Notes: generated by a model from the sequence alone, not told the origin. Shown: positions 27,617 to 35,698, counted from the stretch's first letter. The stretch: 50,220 bases of DNA from Actinokineospora spheciospongiae (GCF_000564855.1 NZ_AYXG01000222.1:1-50220); one strand, 5' to 3'. Translations and numbers: made by a program.

Positions 27617-29158
27617 CTAGACCGCGCTGGTGAGGCCCGCCAGGGCGCGGTCGACGAGCGAGGTGACCGCGGGGGCGGCGGCCTCGGCGTCGGCCGGGAC
27701 GAGGGCGAGGCGGGTGCGGCGCTCCAGGACGTCGGCCGCGGTGAGGGCGCCCTCGTTGCGGACGGCCCAGACGACCTCGGCGGCGGTGGTGCGGTGCGCG
27801 ATCGGCGCGGCCAGGTCGGGGTCCAGCTCACCCAGGGCGTGCACGACCGGGGCCTCGGTGCCGTACCGCTCCACCAGGTGCCCCGGTGCGTCCAGTGTGG
27901 ACAGAACGGTGCGCGGGGCGGCGCCGACCAGCGGGAGGGTCGCGGTGGTGCTGGGACCGGCGTTGAGGCCCGCGTGCGCGATCGCGCGGTCGACCGCGTC
28001 GGCGGCCATCCTGCGGTAGGTGGTCAGCTTGCCGCCCACCACCGTGATCACCCCGCCGCGGGAGGTCAGCACGGCGTGGTGGCGCGACAGGTCGGCGCTG
28101 CGGCCGGTGGCGGGCAGCAGCGGGCGCAGCCCGGCGAACGACCCGAGCACGTCGGCCCGGCGCAGCGGGGTGGCCAGGGCGGAACCCGCGACGTCGAGCA
28201 GGAGGTCCACATCGGACTGCGGGACCGTCGGCACGTCCGGGATCGGGCCGTCCACCGGCTCGTCGGTCAGCCCCAGGTAGGCGCGGCCGTCGGGCTGGGG
28301 CAGCAGCAGCGCGTACCGGCCCAGGGAGATCGGCACCATCAGCGCCGACCCGGTCAGCCCCGCCGCCCGCGCGTCGAGCACCAGGTGGGTGCCGCGCGAG
28401 GGGCGCAGGGTGACCTCGTCGACGAGCGTGCCCGCCCAGACGCCCGTCGCGTTGACCACCGCGCGGGCCCGCACCTCGAACGGCGAGTCGGTGAGGGCGT
28501 CGGTCACCGCGGCGCCGGTGCCGGTCAGCGCGGTCACGCGCGCCCGCGTGAGCACCCGCGCACCCAGGCCCGCCGCGGTCCTGGCCAGCGCCACCACCAG
28601 CCGGGCGTCGTCGACGAGCTGCCCGTCGAACGACAGCAGCCCGCCGCGCAGGCCGTCGCGGCGCAGGCCCGGCACCAGGGCCAGCGCCTCCGGTGCCGAC
28701 ACCCGGCGCGGGCGGGGCAGCAGCGCCGACGGGGTGCCCGCCGAGCGGCGCAGGGCGTCGCCCGCCAGCAGGCCGGACAGGGTCAGCGCCGCGTCCCGGC
28801 CGGTGGTCGGGCGGTGCAGCGGGATGAGCTGCGGCAGCGCCCGGCTCAGGTGCGGGGCGGTGGTGGTCATCAGCACCCCGCGCTCGACCGCGCTCTCCCT
28901 GGCCAGCCCGACGTCGCCCTTCGCCAGGTAGCGCAGGCCGCCGTGGACGAGCTTGCTCGACCAGCGGGAGGTCCCGTGCGCGAGGTCCTGGGCCTCCAGC
29001 AGGGCCACGCTCAGCCCGCGCGCCGCCGCGTCCAGCGCCACCCCGGCCCCGGTGACCCCGCCGCCGACCACCAGCAGGTCGACCACCTCGCCCCCGGCGA
29101 GCGCGGCCAGGTCGGCGGCGCGGCGGGCGGCGTTGAGGGCGGTGCGGGGCTCGGGCAC
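27617..29158 (-). CDS. glpD: Glycerol-3-phosphate dehydrogenase GlpD
   Basis: 513 aa FAD flavoprotein that oxidises glycerol-3-phosphate to DHAP with quinone at the membrane face. The dinucleotide fold is VVDLLVVGGGVTGAGVALDAAARGLSVALLEAQD; GTSRWSSKLVHGGLRYL and FDGQLVDDARLVV are GlpD signatures, and GGKLTTYRRMA lies in the C-terminal part. The GTG at 29158 follows AGGGAG. It is downstream of the TetR gene and divergent from the flavoprotein at 29822, the same order as Rv2249c (glpD1), Rv2250c and Rv2251 of M. tuberculosis. Confidence 0.95.
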   Translation of the reverse strand: MPEPRTALNAARRAADLAALAGGEVVDLLVVGGGVTGAGVALDAAARGLSVALLEAQDLAHGTSRWSSKLVHGGLRYLAKGDVGLARESAVERGVLMTTTAPHLSRALPQLIPLHRPTTGRDAALTLSGLLAGDALRRSAGTPSALLPRPRRVSAPEALALVPGLRRDGLRGGLLSFDGQLVDDARLVVALARTAAGLGARVLTRARVTALTGTGAAVTDALTDSPFEVRARAVVNATGVWAGTLVDEVTLRPSRGTHLVLDARAAGLTGSALMVPISLGRYALLLPQPDGRAYLGLTDEPVDGPIPDVPTVPQSDVDLLLDVAGSALATPLRRADVLGSFAGLRPLLPATGRSADLSRHHAVLTSRGGVITVVGGKLTTYRRMAADAVDRAIAHAGLNAGPSTTATLPLVGAAPRTVLSTLDAPGHLVERYGTEAPVVHALGELDPDLAAPIAHRTTAAEVVWAVRNEGALTAADVLERRTRLALVPADAEAAAPAVTSLVDRALAGLTSAV

Positions 29159-29204
29159 GGGAACTCCCTGGTCGGGGTCTGGACTGGTCGGGGGCGGAGG
29201 TCGG

Positions 29205-29804
29205 TCAGGGGCGGAGGGTGGTCTCCAGCAGGTGGGCCAGTTCGGCGAGCAGGTCCTCGGGGTCGAGGTCGGCGGTGGCCGGGACGTGCGAGAGCACGAA
29301 CGACTGCACCACCAGCAGCAGCGCCCTGGCCTGCACCAGCGGGTCGGCCCGGCGCACGGTGCCGTCGGCGTGGCCCGCCTCGAGCTGCGCGCGCAGGAAC
29401 CGCTCGGCGATCTGCTGCGTGCTGCCCAGCCGGGACACCACGTAGGGCAGCACCAATTCGCCGTCGCGGTCGAGCACGGTCCGCATCAGCGGGTCGTTGG
29501 CGATCGCCCGGACCCCCGCGACCGCGCCGCTCACCAGCCGGTCCCTGGCCGAGGGCCGGTCGGCGACCGAGTCCTGGGTGCGGGCGAGCGCCTGGCCGAA
29601 CTCCCTGGTCATCAGGGCCGCCAGCAGGCTGCGCACGTCCGGGAACCGCCGGTACAGCGTCATCCGGCTGACCTCGGCCCGGCGGGCGACGTCGGTCAGC
29701 GTCGTGCGCCGCACCCCGGTGGCCAGCACGCAGTCGCGGGCGGCGTCGAGCAGGACGTCGTCGGCCACCCGCGTGGGCGCACTGCTGTGACGTTTGGACG
29801 TCAT
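29205..29804 (-). CDS. TetR family regulator of the glpD locus
   Basis: 199 aa. N-terminal HTH: DVLLDAARDCVLATGVRRTTLTDVARRAEVSRMTLYRRFPDVRSLL. The C-terminal two-thirds are helical. ATG 29804 lies only 17 bp from the divergent flavoprotein start, so promoters overlap the coding ends. TGACGTTTGGACGTCA (about 29788-29803), within its first codons, is a perfect 6-bp inverted repeat. Equivalent to mycobacterial Rv2250c by position. Likely controls glpD and the flavoprotein in response to a glycerolipid-related ligand. Confidence 0.9.
   Translation of the reverse strand: MTSKRHSSAPTRVADDVLLDAARDCVLATGVRRTTLTDVARRAEVSRMTLYRRFPDVRSLLAALMTREFGQALARTQDSVADRPSARDRLVSGAVAGVRAIANDPLMRTVLDRDGELVLPYVVSRLGSTQQIAERFLRAQLEAGHADGTVRRADPLVQARALLLVVQSFVLSHVPATADLDPEDLLAELAHLLETTLRP
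29788..29803. promoter_or_regulatory. Possible TetR operator
   Basis: TGACGT-TTGG-ACGTCA is a perfect inverted repeat overlapping the TetR start codon and close to the divergent promoter. This is a normal place for an autorepressor site; the assignment rests on symmetry and position only. Confidence 0.45.
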
Positions 29805-29821
29805 ATGTCACACTCTATCCC

Positions 29822-31480
29822 GTGAGCGCTGAGATGGACCACCTCGACCACCTGGTGCGAAGCGGTTGGACGCGGGCCGGAGCGGCGGACGCGGACCTGC
29901 CCGCCCACGCGAGCAGGTGGCTGGCCGCCCGCACCGGCCTGCGCCCGGCGAGCACGCCGGTCGCCCCGGGCTCGGTGGCCCCGGTGCCCGACTCCGCCCT
30001 GCCCGCCGCGGTGCGGGCCGTCCTGGGGTCCATTGTCGGGGCCGAGCACGTCCTGGTCGAGTCGCCCGACCGGCTCGCCCGCGCGGGCGGACTGTCCTAC
30101 TTGGACCTGCTGCGCCGCCGGGGCGCCGGGGACCTCGCCGTCCCGGACGCCGTGGTCGTCCCCGCCGACCCCGCCGAGGTGGTCCGGGTGCTCGCCGCCT
30201 GCGCCGAGCACGGGGTCGCGGTGGTCCCCTTCGGCGGCGGCACGTCCGTGGTCGGCGGGGTGTCGGCGCTGCGCGGCGGCTTCGACTCGGTCATCGCCCT
30301 CGACCTGGCCCGCCTCGACCGGCTGGTCAGCGTCGACCCGGTGTCGCGGCTCGCAGTCTTCCAGGCGGGCGTCCCCGCCCCGGTCGCGGAGCGGCTGCTG
30401 GCCCGGCACGGGTTCACCCTCGGGCACTTCCCGCAGTCCTACGAGCGCGCCACCATCGGCGGCTTCGCCGCCACCCGCTCCTCCGGCCAGGCCTCCGCGG
30501 GCTACGGCCGCTTCGAGGACATGGTGGCGGGCGTGCGCGTCGCCACCCCGCGCGGCGACTGGCGGCTGGGCACCGCCCCGGCCAGCGCCGCGGGCCCGGA
30601 CCTGCGCCGGCTCGTGGTCGGCAGCGAGGGCGCGTTCGGCGTGATCACCGAGGTCACCCTGCGGGTGCGGCCCAAGCCGGTGGTCTCCCGCCACGAGGGC
30701 TTCGTCCTCGACGGCTGGGAGGCGGGCGCCGAGGCGGTGCGCGCGCTCACCCAGGAGGACGTGCGCGGCGCGGTCACCCGCCTGTCGGACCCCGAGGAGA
30801 CCGAGGTCGGCTTCACCATGAACGGCGGCTGGAAGACCCGGGCCGTCCGCGCGTACCTCCGGGCGCGCGGCGTGCGCGAACCGTGCCTGCTGGTCATCGG
30901 CTGGGAGGCGTCGTCGGCGGCGGCACTGCGGGCCAAGCGCGCGGCCACGCTGAAGGTGCTGCGCGGCGCGGTCCGCCTCGGCCGCCCGGTCGGCGAGGCC
31001 TGGCGCCGCGGCCGCTTCTCCGGCCCCCGCCAGCGCGACGCCCTGATGGACGCGGGCGTGTGCGTCGAGACCCTGGAGACCGCCGCCCACTGGTCCGGGC
31101 TGTCCGCCCTGCGCACGGCGGTCACAGCGGCGCTGACCGGCTCGCTGACCCGCGACGGCCGCCGCCCCGTCGTCGCCTGCCACATCTCGCACACCTACGA
31201 GACGGGCGCGTCGCTCTACTTCACCGTCCTGGTCCCCCGCGACCCCGCCGACCCGGTCGGGCAGTGGCAGCGCGCCAAGCACGCCGCCAGCACCGCCATC
31301 ACCACCCTCGGCACCATCACCCACCACCACGCCGTGGGCGTCGACCACGCCCCCTACCTGAGCGCCGAGATCGGCGACCTCGGCGTGGACGTGCTGCGCG
31401 CGGTGAAGGCGGAACTGGACCCGGCGGGCGTGCTGAACCCCGGCAAGCTCATCCCCGGACCCGCCACCGCACCACGGTGA
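29822..31480 (+). CDS. FAD-binding oxidase, alkyl-DHAP synthase (AGPS)-like
   Basis: 552 aa vanillyl-alcohol-oxidase-type flavoprotein. The FAD loop is VVPFGGGTSVVGGV; TLGHFPQSYERATIGGFAATRSSGQAS continues the FAD domain, and the C-terminal THHHAVGVDHAPYL contains the HHH triad typical of alkyldihydroxyacetonephosphate synthases, with closing DPAGVLNPGKL. AGPS makes the ether bond in glycerolipids from acyl-DHAP. Next to glpD it may act on a DHAP-derived lipid; M. tuberculosis Rv2251 sits in the same order. GTG 29822. Its 3' end overlaps the convergent membrane protein gene by 32 bp. Confidence 0.88.
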   Translation: MSAEMDHLDHLVRSGWTRAGAADADLPAHASRWLAARTGLRPASTPVAPGSVAPVPDSALPAAVRAVLGSIVGAEHVLVESPDRLARAGGLSYLDLLRRRGAGDLAVPDAVVVPADPAEVVRVLAACAEHGVAVVPFGGGTSVVGGVSALRGGFDSVIALDLARLDRLVSVDPVSRLAVFQAGVPAPVAERLLARHGFTLGHFPQSYERATIGGFAATRSSGQASAGYGRFEDMVAGVRVATPRGDWRLGTAPASAAGPDLRRLVVGSEGAFGVITEVTLRVRPKPVVSRHEGFVLDGWEAGAEAVRALTQEDVRGAVTRLSDPEETEVGFTMNGGWKTRAVRAYLRARGVREPCLLVIGWEASSAAALRAKRAATLKVLRGAVRLGRPVGEAWRRGRFSGPRQRDALMDAGVCVETLETAAHWSGLSALRTAVTAALTGSLTRDGRRPVVACHISHTYETGASLYFTVLVPRDPADPVGQWQRAKHAASTAITTLGTITHHHAVGVDHAPYLSAEIGDLGVDVLRAVKAELDPAGVLNPGKLIPGPATAPR

Positions 31481-31826
31481 GCGCCAGACCCCCGACCACC
31501 CCGGCGGCGAGCAGCGGGAACCCGGTCCCCGCCCGGTCGCTGATCGCCTCCTCGCAGATCCCGACGTAGGCCACCACGGTCGACCGGTCGGTGGACCGCA
31601 GGTCGTCGGTCACCCACCGCGTCTCCACCCCGCCGACGACGTTCCCGCAGTTCACCGACCCGGCACCGGGGTCGGGGTTGGCGACGTGCACGGGGACCAG
31701 GAGGAGGGTCAGTCCGAGCAGCAGCGCGGCCACCGCCAGCACGGCCGCGAAGCGGCGCGGGGTCAGCGTGATCTGCGCGAGCGGGTCCGCCGCCGGACGG
31801 GGTTCGCGGGGGTCCTCAGCGGTCAT
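31449..31826 (-). CDS. Hypothetical two-helix membrane protein
   Basis: 125 aa. Hydrophilic N-terminus, a first transmembrane segment (FAAVLAVAALLLGLTLLLVP, ~25-47), an extracytoplasmic loop of about 55 residues with two cysteines (VNCGNVV, GICEEA) likely disulfide-linked, and a second segment (FPLLAAGVVGGLALTVV) before a basic tail. No family recognised. ATG 31826. The end overlaps the flavoprotein 3' end in antisense. A longer start upstream would lack a ribosome site. Confidence 0.75.
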   Translation of the reverse strand: MTAEDPREPRPAADPLAQITLTPRRFAAVLAVAALLLGLTLLLVPVHVANPDPGAGSVNCGNVVGGVETRWVTDDLRSTDRSTVVAYVGICEEAISDRAGTGFPLLAAGVVGGLALTVVRWRVRG

Positions 31827-31927
31827 GCCCCGAGCGTGGCCCATCGGCGGCGGAAAAGCCCGGGGTTTCGCGGAGAAGAGAGCACTCGGAGAGTGTCCAC
31901 TTGAGATGAGCGCTCCAGTCACCGCAC

Positions 31928-31963
31928 GTACGTTGCGTACGTGGTGTACTTGACGTACGCGCC
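31928..31963 (+). promoter_or_regulatory. Four 9-bp GTAC iterons, probable toxin-antitoxin operator
   Basis: GTACNNNNN occurs four times in exact 9-bp register (GTAC at 31928, 31937, 31946 and 31955). The array overlaps a TTGACG (31950-31955) that could be a -35 box, with CACCAT 17 bp further as a weak -10. It ends about 42 bp before the antitoxin ATG. Such placement suits autorepression by the antitoxin. Confidence 0.6.
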
Positions 31964-32004
31964 AGCTCAGGGCACCATCGATGATGTGGTGAAGGGGGTT
32001 GGGC

Positions 32005-32421
32005 ATGTCCGCTGTTCACGCAGATGGCTTCAATGACGCGCGCACGCACCTGAAGGAATTGTTCAACGCTGCACTTCGCGGACACGTCGCGACGGTACGG
32101 CGAGACAATTCGCAGGTTGTTTTGGTCGACGGCGATCGCATGCGCCATTTCCTGGCGTCCATAATTTCATCCAAGGCCGAAGTGGTCAATGAGGGCGGTG
32201 GCTGGTCGGTCTTCATCCCCGGACTGCCCGTGGCCGCGGACGGGGCCACTTTCAACGATGCGATCGACGAGATGGTCGATGCTCTGCGAGAGTATGCCGA
32301 CGATTGGCAGGAGCGACTTTCGGTTGCGCCCAACCATCAGGAAAATTGGGCACTCGTGCAGTTGATCAGCCTCAGTGGCGATCTCGAGCTTCGAGACTGG
32401 TTGGTGGGATCTCCTCGGTGA
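32005..32421 (+). CDS. Antitoxin, Phd/YefM-like plus HicB-like domains
   Basis: 138 aa. The N-terminal part (FNDARTHLKELFNAALRGHVATVRRDNSQVVLVDGDRMRHFL) reads like a Phd/YefM antitoxin. The second part (WSVFIPGLPVAADGATFNDAIDEMVDALREYADDW) resembles a HicB-type fold. Such two-part antitoxins occur in actinobacteria. It should bind the iterons upstream and neutralise the toxin encoded next. ATG 32005 follows GAAGGGGG. Its stop overlaps the toxin start in GTGA. The base composition is clearly less GC-rich than the neighbours, consistent with acquisition by transfer. Confidence 0.75.
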   Translation: MSAVHADGFNDARTHLKELFNAALRGHVATVRRDNSQVVLVDGDRMRHFLASIISSKAEVVNEGGGWSVFIPGLPVAADGATFNDAIDEMVDALREYADDWQERLSVAPNHQENWALVQLISLSGDLELRDWLVGSPR

Positions 32422-32843
32422 GTTGGCCTCCGGCAACCCGGCAAGATCATGAAACTTTCTGTCGTGTCGAGGGGTGGCAACGCGTCCGGGATGCGGTTGG
32501 CAGGAAAGGGACCCATCATGTGACTTACGAGTTCGCTATGCATGATGGCCGGATTCTCCGAACTCGAATCTCGCATCCGGTCGACCGGTCGGACTATGGT
32601 CCAAGTATGTGGTCTCATATTCTTCGAGATCAGCTCGACGTTGTTGAAGCGGTGTTCTGGGATTGTGTGCGCCACAAGGTGAAGCCGAATCGTGGCGCTC
32701 CGGAGCCTCCGGCCGAAGCGCTCCCGGTCGACCTCGTGCACCTGTTGATCAATAGGGTTGGTCTCGGTGAGGACGAGGTTGCGGCGATGAGCAGGGAAGA
32801 GGCGATAGCTCGGGTGAACCGCCACTGGGCAGAGGGTGGATGA
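32418..32843 (+). CDS. Toxin of type II toxin-antitoxin pair (putative)
   Basis: 141 aa. FCRVEGWQRVRDAVGRKGTHHVTYEFAMHDGRILRTRISHPVDRSDYGPSMWSHILRDQLDV matches actinobacterial proteins annotated as cytotoxic translational repressor of toxin-antitoxin systems; the GTHHVTYE and R.SHP..R..YGP motifs are characteristic. The rest is helical (VHLLINRVGLGEDEVAAMSREEAIARVNRHW). GTG 32418 overlaps the antitoxin stop. Composition is AT-richer. The fold and target are not established from sequence; translation inhibition is inferred from annotation of relatives. Confidence 0.68.
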   Translation: MSWPPATRQDHETFCRVEGWQRVRDAVGRKGTHHVTYEFAMHDGRILRTRISHPVDRSDYGPSMWSHILRDQLDVVEAVFWDCVRHKVKPNRGAPEPPAEALPVDLVHLLINRVGLGEDEVAAMSREEAIARVNRHWAEGG

Positions 32844-32897
32844 CCGCGCCTGTCGGTGCCTGGTGATGGGTTGATCCAGAGTCGCGGTGAAGGGGAG

Positions 32898-33707
32898 TCA
32901 GGCCAGGGTGGTCTTGACCGCGTCCTCGATGGGGGTCGGGGTGTGGCCGAGGAGGGTGGCCAGGTCGGGGCGGACCTCGGCGAAGACGCCGGTGGCGATG
33001 TTGGCCTCGATGTCGGTCAGCAGGTCCGCCACCGGCTCGGGCAGGCCGAAGCCGACCAGGGCCGCCCGGCGCTGCTCGGGGGTCACTGCCGTGTGCGTGG
33101 TGCCCGCGAGGGCGGCCAGTTCGTCGAAGGTCCAGGCGGTGGGGCCGGTCAGCTCGTAGGTCTTGCCGTGGTGGCCGGGTTCGGTGAGGGCGATCGCGGC
33201 GGCCTGGGCGAGGTCGTCGCGGGCGGCGGTGGCGATCCGGCCGGTGCCCGCCGCGGTGGTGAGGGGGCCTTGGAGCAGGGCCGGGGTGTAGTTCTCGTGG
33301 TACATGCCGTTGCGCAGGAAGGTGTGGGCGACGCCCGTGGCGCGGATGGCTTCCTCGGTGGCCTTGTGGTCGGCGGCGAGGGCGACCGGGGAGGTGTCGG
33401 CGTCGGTGACGCTGGTGTAGGCGATGTGGCGGACGCCCGCGGCGACCGCCGCTCGCACGGTGGCCCGCTGCGTCGTCGCGCGGTCGGGGCCGTCGGCGGA
33501 GATCAGCAGGAGGGAGTCGATGCCGGTGGGGTCGATGCCCGTGGCGAAGTCGCCCCGGCGGACCTCGATGCCCTGGGTGGCGAGGGGTTCGGCCTTGCGC
33601 GGGTCGCGGACGGACACGGCGATGTCCGCGGCGGGGACGCGGGCGAGGAGGTGGTGGACGACGCGGGCGCCGAGGTGGCCGGTGGCGCCGGTGACCAGGT
33701 ACTTCAC
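32898..33707 (-). CDS. NmrA/QorB-like NAD(P)H-binding oxidoreductase
   Basis: 269 aa. Rossmann start KYLVTGATGHLGARVVHHLL with GATGHLG; atypical short-chain dehydrogenase lacking a clear YxxxK, as in the NmrA/QorB quinone reductase-like group. TSVTDADTSPVALAADHKATEEAIRATGVAHTFLRNGMYHENYTP is a characteristic region. Probably NADPH-dependent reduction of quinones or redox sensing. GTG 33707 follows AAGGAG. Divergent from an HxlR regulator, the common qorB-qorR type arrangement, with palindromes in the 117-bp spacer. Confidence 0.9.
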   Translation of the reverse strand: MKYLVTGATGHLGARVVHHLLARVPAADIAVSVRDPRKAEPLATQGIEVRRGDFATGIDPTGIDSLLLISADGPDRATTQRATVRAAVAAGVRHIAYTSVTDADTSPVALAADHKATEEAIRATGVAHTFLRNGMYHENYTPALLQGPLTTAAGTGRIATAARDDLAQAAAIALTEPGHHGKTYELTGPTAWTFDELAALAGTTHTAVTPEQRRAALVGFGLPEPVADLLTDIEANIATGVFAEVRPDLATLLGHTPTPIEDAVKTTLA

Positions 33708-33764
33708 GGTGGACTCCTTCGGAAGCGGGTGTTGGGGTCACCGTAGGAGTGTTACTTTCTCTTC

Positions 33765-33795
33765 GTAAGTACCTACCTTCAGGTGCTGTACTTAC
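33765..33795. promoter_or_regulatory. HxlR operator candidate
   Basis: GTAAGTAC (33765-33772) and GTACTTAC (33788-33795) form a perfect 8-bp inverted repeat 15 bp apart. A further TTACTT lies just upstream. The position between the reductase and the HxlR gene fits a shared operator. Confidence 0.6.
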
Positions 33796-33824
33796 CTTGA
33801 GGGAAGAAATGAGGTCAGCGGGGT

Positions 33825-34214
33825 ATGGGCGTGACTGAGGCCACACCGTTCCGGGCCAACGTGTTCGACCCGAACTGCCCCGGGCGTGGCGTGATGGAGC
33901 ACGTCGCCAGCCGGTGGGGGGTGCTCGTGCTCGGGGTGCTGCTCGACGGGACCCTGCGCTTCGGCGAGGTCCGGCAGGCCGTCGGCGGGGTCAGCGAGAA
34001 GATGCTGGCGCAGACCCTCCAGGCGCTGGAGCGCGACGGGCTCGTGCACCGGGAGGTGCGGCCGGTGATCCCGCCGCACGTGGACTACTCCCTGACCGAC
34101 CTCGGGCGGCCGATCGCGGAGGGCGTGCGCGGGCTCTACCGGCTCATCGAGGAGTCCACGCCGTCCGTGCTGGTGGCGCAGGCCACCTTCGACGAGCGCA
34201 GGGCCGCCCGCTAG
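33825..34214 (+). CDS. HxlR family regulator
   Basis: 129 aa. HxlR-type winged helix: NCPGRGVMEHVASRWGVLVLGVLLDGTLRFGEVRQAVGGVSEKMLAQTLQALERDGLVHREV followed by PPHVDYSLTDLG. The single conserved Cys (C18) in DPNCP matches the position used for redox or quinone sensing by QorR/YodB/HypR relatives. ATG 33825 or GTG 33831. Probably represses the divergent reductase; the gene directly downstream starts right after its stop and may be cotranscribed. Confidence 0.92.
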   Translation: MGVTEATPFRANVFDPNCPGRGVMEHVASRWGVLVLGVLLDGTLRFGEVRQAVGGVSEKMLAQTLQALERDGLVHREVRPVIPPHVDYSLTDLGRPIAEGVRGLYRLIEESTPSVLVAQATFDERRAAR

Positions 34215-35273
34215 GTGTTCGTCGACGCCGAGTTCCCCGCCGTCCCCTACCCGGGCGCCCGGCCGCCGTACTCCTACGCGCACGACGGCGGGCGCGGTGT
34301 CCGGCTCACCGCCGACCCCGCCGCGCTGTCCGGGTGGCGGGCGGGTGGCGTCGACCTCGACGAGTGGCTGGACACGCGCGGGGGTGCGCCGATGGCCGGG
34401 CGGGTTCCCGTGCTGTCCTACGGGTCGAACCCGTGCCCGTCGAAGCTGACGTGGTTGCGGGACGCGCTCGGGCTGGTGGGGCCGGTGGTGGTGCTGCGGG
34501 CCCGGTGCACCGGGCTGGCCGCGGTGTGGGCGGCCGGGTTGCGCGTGGTCGACGACCAGCGGCCGGTGGTGCTCGCCGCGCTGGACGGGGTGGAGGACCA
34601 CGCGGTGCTGATGCTGGCACCGGAGCAGGTGGCGGTGCTCGACGTGTGCGAGGGGCGCGGCCACCGGTACGCCCTGGCCCGGGTGCGCACCGGCACGGTG
34701 GAACTCTTGGATGTCACAGCCGACGGCCCCTTCATCCATGGCGTGCTCGCCTACGTCGGTGCGGCGGTGATCCGCAGGCCGCTGCTGGTGTCCGGTGCCC
34801 CGGTGCGCTGCGCGGACGTCCCGCAGGCCGAGGCCGTCGGGTTGATCGGCGAGCCCGCGGCGGGCGATGGGCTCGACGTCGAGGTCGTCAGCGGCCCGCC
34901 CGCCCCGGAGGCGTTCCCCGACAGGCTCTTCGTCTACGGCACGCTGCAACCCGGTGCGCCGATGTGGCCCCTGCTGGCCGGGGTGGCCCGCGGTGAGCCC
35001 CGGCCCGGACGGTTGGCGGGATCGTTGTACGACACCGGTTTGGGCTACCCGGCGCTGCGCCTCGGCGACGGGCCCGGGGTCTCGGGTTGGACGGTGCCGC
35101 TGCGCGCGGGGGTGTCGCTGGCGGCGCTCGACGAGTACGAGGGGTCGGAGTACGCGCGGGTCCGGGTGGTCGTCGACGGGGTCTGGGCGTGGACCTACGT
35201 GTGGTTGGAACCGGTCGAGGGGATGTCCGTGCTGTCCGCGCCCTGGCCCGTCCACGGCAACACGGACGGGTGA
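34215..35273 (+). CDS. Double gamma-glutamylcyclotransferase-fold protein
   Basis: 352 aa. Two YG motifs: VLSYGSNPCPSKLTWL at about 66-81 and LFVYGTLQPGAPMWPLL at about 237-253. The second is followed by LDEYEGSEYARVRVVVDG, the family Glu-containing motif of AIG2/GGCT-like cyclotransferases. The first half lacks an equally clear Glu stretch. This looks like two cyclotransferase-fold units in one chain, perhaps one catalytic and one structural. GTG 34215 abuts the HxlR stop. Reaction not certain: gamma-glutamyl or glutathione breakdown by family. Confidence 0.78.
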   Translation: MFVDAEFPAVPYPGARPPYSYAHDGGRGVRLTADPAALSGWRAGGVDLDEWLDTRGGAPMAGRVPVLSYGSNPCPSKLTWLRDALGLVGPVVVLRARCTGLAAVWAAGLRVVDDQRPVVLAALDGVEDHAVLMLAPEQVAVLDVCEGRGHRYALARVRTGTVELLDVTADGPFIHGVLAYVGAAVIRRPLLVSGAPVRCADVPQAEAVGLIGEPAAGDGLDVEVVSGPPAPEAFPDRLFVYGTLQPGAPMWPLLAGVARGEPRPGRLAGSLYDTGLGYPALRLGDGPGVSGWTVPLRAGVSLAALDEYEGSEYARVRVVVDGVWAWTYVWLEPVEGMSVLSAPWPVHGNTDG

Positions 35274-35314
35274 ACTCCGGGTTGGGGCGGGCGGGCGGCG
35301 GGAACGGTTGGGGT

Positions 35315-35698
35315 GTGGAACTGTCCGGACTCGACGCCTACGACCCCGCGGGCAACAGGATCGGCCGCATCGGCGGCGTCTACCTCAACCGGGGCACCGG
35401 GGAGCCGGAGTGGGCCGTCGTCCACACCGGACTGCTCGGCCTCCGGGAGAACTACCTGCCGCTGGCGGGCGTCCGCCCCGTCGGGGACGGTGTGCAGGTG
35501 GGCGTGGGCAAGGGCGTCGTCCGGGGTGCCCCGCGCGCCGACGGTCCGCTGACCGACACCGCGCCGCTGTGCGCCCACTACGGCCTCCCGCCGGGTGCCG
35601 TCCCGGTCCCGGCACCGCGCACGCCCTCGGACGTGCCGCGGCGCCGGTACGTCGTGGCACCGGACCTCACCGTGACCGCGGAGTGCTCTACCGCGTGA
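35315..35698 (+). CDS. PRC-barrel-like protein
   Basis: 127 aa. LDAYDPAGNRIGRIGGVYLNRGTGEPEWAVVHTGLLGLRENYLPLAGVRP matches a PRC-barrel fold of the type found in actinobacterial stress and photosynthesis-like proteins. A Pro-rich C-terminus follows. GTG 35315 gives the normal N-terminus; GTG 35270, overlapping the preceding stop, would add 15 Gly-rich residues. The stop overlaps the convergent peptidase gene by 11 bp. Role unknown. Confidence 0.72.
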   Translation: MELSGLDAYDPAGNRIGRIGGVYLNRGTGEPEWAVVHTGLLGLRENYLPLAGVRPVGDGVQVGVGKGVVRGAPRADGPLTDTAPLCAHYGLPPGAVPVPAPRTPSDVPRRRYVVAPDLTVTAECSTA

